A stretch of DNA of 7,255 bases from an uncultured Clostridia bacterium. Lineage in GTDB: Bacteria; Bacillota_A; Clostridia; TANB77; CAG-508. The first letter of the stretch is position 1, and each line of letters starts with the position of its first letter. Where the stretch lies: contig CALXJS010000067.1 of NCBI GenBank assembly GCA_944388685.1, positions 1-7,255 of the forward strand. The letters run 5' to 3'. The notes beneath the pieces are model-generated. The model did no database searches. It saw only the letters and a program-made list of their open reading frames with translations, and was not told the DNA's origin. Below are positions 5,849 through 7,255 of the stretch, piece by piece. Both the position numbers and the translations under genes were made by a program.

Positions 5849-6571
5849 TTAATCATTTTTTTCTTCTAGTTGTGTTATTATTGGTATATAACTTGATAGT
5901 TTCTCATCAAGCCTCTTTTGACATTTTTCAAAAACATCTACTAATTCATCTAAATCACCTGTTGTTTGTGCTTTATATAATGCATCTCTATATTCTTTAT
6001 TATATTCATCATCTATAGCTATTAAATCAACACCATTTTCTATACATTGCCTTAATATAATAAATCTTCCTATTCTTCCGTTTCCATCTTGGAAAGGGTG
6101 TATGTGTTCAAACTCTTGATGGAAATTGGCTATATCGTAAATATTTGTTATCTTCTTTTCTAATAAAACTTTTATTAATTCTTCTACCTCGTAGGGTTGT
6201 GCTAATTCAATATTTACATTTCTTAGTTTATTAGGAATTTTTTTATATGTTCCTACAAATCCATAAGTCTCGTCACTTGTATTTTTCTTTAAAATTGAAT
6301 GATATTCTCTTAGTAGTCTATCTGTTAATTTTTCATTTAAAGTATCTATCACAAAATCAAATAATTCCAAAGAATTAATTGTTTCTTGTACATCATTAAT
6401 TGAATGTTCTCCTATAACCATTTTTTCCTCTAAAAGAATATTTAGTTGTTCAATATTAAATGTACTTCCTTCTAACTTATTGGAATGATACAAATACTCT
6501 ATCTTTATATCATCATATCCTGAATTTTTTATTTTTGATAGTTTTTGCATTGCACTAATGGATATTTTCAC
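5849..6571 (-). CDS. Fic-domain protein, class II (N-terminal inhibitory helix), GTG start
   Basis: A 240-residue Fic protein. Most active Fic enzymes transfer AMP, or another nucleotide-derived group, to a hydroxyl side chain of a target protein. The catalytic motif HPFQDGNGRIGR (158-169) matches HxFx(D/E)GNGRxxR completely, including H158 and R169, so it should be competent. The flap segment GTYKKIPN (107-114) precedes it. Residues 30-35 read SNKLEG and fit the inhibitory (S/T)xxxE(G/N) motif. With this motif N-terminal and in the same chain, the protein belongs to class II and is predicted to be self-inhibited through E34. No separate antitoxin is therefore needed. Translation starts at GTG (6569-6571), 7 bases after AAAGGGGG. 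It lies 20 bases downstream of a membrane-protein gene and 32 bases upstream of the M50 protease gene. The target is unknown. Confidence 0.93.
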   Translation of the reverse strand: MKISISAMQKLSKIKNSGYDDIKIEYLYHSNKLEGSTFNIEQLNILLEEKMVIGEHSINDVQETINSLELFDFVIDTLNEKLTDRLLREYHSILKKNTSDETYGFVGTYKKIPNKLRNVNIELAQPYEVEELIKVLLEKKITNIYDIANFHQEFEHIHPFQDGNGRIGRFIILRQCIENGVDLIAIDDEYNKEYRDALYKAQTTGDLDELVDVFEKCQKRLDEKLSSYIPIITQLEEKND

Positions 6572-6578
6572 ACAGATT

Positions 6579-6586
6579 CCCCCTTT
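6579..6586 (-). promoter_or_regulatory. Ribosome binding site supporting the GTG start of fic
   Basis: AAAGGGGG on the minus strand, 7 bases before GTG at 6571. The nearest in-frame ATG (codon 8) has no such site, so the GTG is the better start. It lies entirely within the 20-base gap after the membrane-protein gene, consistent with one transcript. Confidence 0.65.
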
Positions 6587-6591
6587 CCAAG

Positions 6592-7062
6592 TTAATTTTC
6601 TTGTTTTTCTTCTTTTGAATACATGTTTCTTTGGCTTATGAAATTGATAAATAAATTAATCTGAAGTATTAATATCATCAAATAATTTATATATGCTTCA
6701 ATGATATCTTGTTTATCTGGTATTATTAATCCCCCATAATTAGATATAACTTCCGAAAAAAGATACAATATTATCATAAATAGAATAGCTAATGTAAATG
6801 ATATATTTTTTGCTTTTAATTTGTATTTTATTTTAAAAACTATCATAATTATCACTATGATGAAACTTATCCAAAAGAAAATGTCTATAAATATTCCTCC
6901 TATATATTCATCTGTTGCTATAAAACTTCTTATATTAAAAATAAAAGTAATCAATATAGATACTATAGTTATAAATATCGTTAATATAAGTTCTTTGTTT
7001 TTTAACATATTATATATAATACCTATAATAGCTACAACCACTAGCATTCCAGTAAAAATCAT
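6592..7062 (-). CDS. Unrecognised five-helix membrane protein upstream of fic
   Basis: I do not recognise a family for this 156-residue protein. Hydrophobic segments at about residues 2-20, 24-48, 56-78, 86-105 and 124-143 predict five membrane helices. The loops are short: the lysine-rich KIKYKLKAK loop (77-85) suggests a cytoplasmic side, and the tail SKEEKQEN is charged. It has no cysteine and no catalytic-looking motif. The ATG at 7062 is preceded by AAAGGTGAT at a good distance, and a promoter candidate lies at 7129-7158. However, the frame stays open upstream for 24 codons of protein-like sequence that could join an ATG at 7130 if an A6 run had one more A, so the N-terminus may be longer. 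The gene ends 20 bases before fic. Together they could form a two-gene unit, which is inference from spacing only. Confidence 0.7.
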   Translation of the reverse strand: MIFTGMLVVVAIIGIIYNMLKNKELILTIFITIVSILITFIFNIRSFIATDEYIGGIFIDIFFWISFIIVIIMIVFKIKYKLKAKNISFTLAILFMIILYLFSEVISNYGGLIIPDKQDIIEAYINYLMILILQINLFINFISQRNMYSKEEKQEN

Positions 7063-7128
7063 TACATCACCTTTTATTTTATTGTATATTTTATCTTTTA
7101 AAGCTTTTTCTAAAAATTCAATTTTTTC

Positions 7129-7158
7129 ATTATATCATATACCTTTTAAATATCACAA
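7129..7158 (-). promoter_or_regulatory. Candidate extended -10 promoter for the membrane protein-fic-M50 run
   Basis: On the minus strand, TTGTGA (7153-7158) is followed after 18 bases by a perfect TATAAT (7129-7134), which is preceded by TGA to give the extended -10 form TGnTATAAT. Transcription would begin near 7121 and leave a leader of about 58 bases before the ATG at 7062. It lies just after the lysS stop codon, where I see no intrinsic terminator, so readthrough from lysS may also contribute. Confidence 0.55.
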
Positions 7159-7169
7159 AAATTATTAAA

Positions 7170-7255
7170 CTAATTTAATGGTTTCATTGTTGGGAAAAAC
7201 AATACATCTCTTATAGAAGCAGAATCTGTTAATAACATAATTAATCTATCTAATC
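7170..7255 (-). CDS. lysS: Lysyl-tRNA synthetase (class II), C-terminal fragment
   Basis: The last 27 codons and the TAG stop (7170-7172) are present, and the gene begins beyond the right edge. The translation LDRLIMLLTDSASIRDVLF followed by FPTMKPLN is the C-terminus of class II LysRS. It includes the motif 3 arginine (LDRL) that contacts ATP and the SIRDVLFFP stretch that closes the protein. AspRS and AsnRS share GLxRL and IRDV, but the LLTDSxSIRDVLxFPTMK ending is typical of LysS. It charges tRNA-Lys with lysine in the cytosol. I see no stem-and-U-run terminator after it. Confidence 0.88.
   Translation of the reverse strand, partial: LDRLIMLLTDSASIRDVLFFPTMKPLN

Noticed and set aside
5849..6571. 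Fic protein as the toxin of a classical toxin-antitoxin pair
   Set aside because: The inhibitory motif SNKLEG is in the same chain, and the upstream neighbour is a five-helix membrane protein unlike small soluble Fic antitoxins.
1..7255. CRISPR array, tRNA or rRNA gene, insertion sequence transposase
   Set aside because: I see no regularly spaced direct repeats, no tRNA-like cloverleaf and no transposase motifs on either strand.

Overview
The window comes from a strongly AT-rich genome, most likely a low-GC Bacillota and Clostridia-like. The evidence is AAAGGAG-type ribosome binding sites, heavy A/T third-position codon use, and a YqeG / prepilin peptidase / Xaa-Pro peptidase / EF-P neighbourhood of a kind familiar from that phylum. 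I cannot place it below phylum or class from sequence alone. Every recognisable gene lies on the minus strand, so transcription runs from base 7255 towards base 1.

Layout in transcription order: the last 27 codons of lysyl-tRNA synthetase (lysS); an unrecognised five-helix membrane protein; a class II Fic protein starting at GTG; a site-2-protease-type M50 membrane metalloprotease; a 136-bp near-perfect hairpin repeat; tsaD (tRNA t6A synthesis); a calcineurin-like metallophosphoesterase; a second hairpin repeat; a YqeG-family HAD phosphatase; an A24 prepilin peptidase; an M24 Xaa-Pro aminopeptidase; a 216-bp MITE-like inverted-repeat element; and the first 15 codons of elongation factor P (efp). 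Eight genes are complete and one is cut at each edge.

Most of the genes are housekeeping. lysS, tsaD and efp all serve translation. The Xaa-Pro peptidase next to efp is a long-conserved pairing. The accessory-looking part is the membrane protein-fic pair (20-bp gap), followed after 32 bp by the M50 protease. It has its own candidate promoter with an extended -10 just after lysS.

The most unusual content is between the genes. Three long inverted repeats occupy three intergenic gaps. Two of them (2981-3047 and 4927-5062) share the same terminal head, GGTCAATTGRGRACGTG, and a central GGGACAG, so they look like two members of one dispersed palindromic family. The third (162-377) is a separate element with 94- and 93-base arms around a GC-richer 29-base centre. 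A second point for checking is the 5' end of the membrane-protein gene, where a one-base change in an A6 run would add about 23 residues to its N-terminus.
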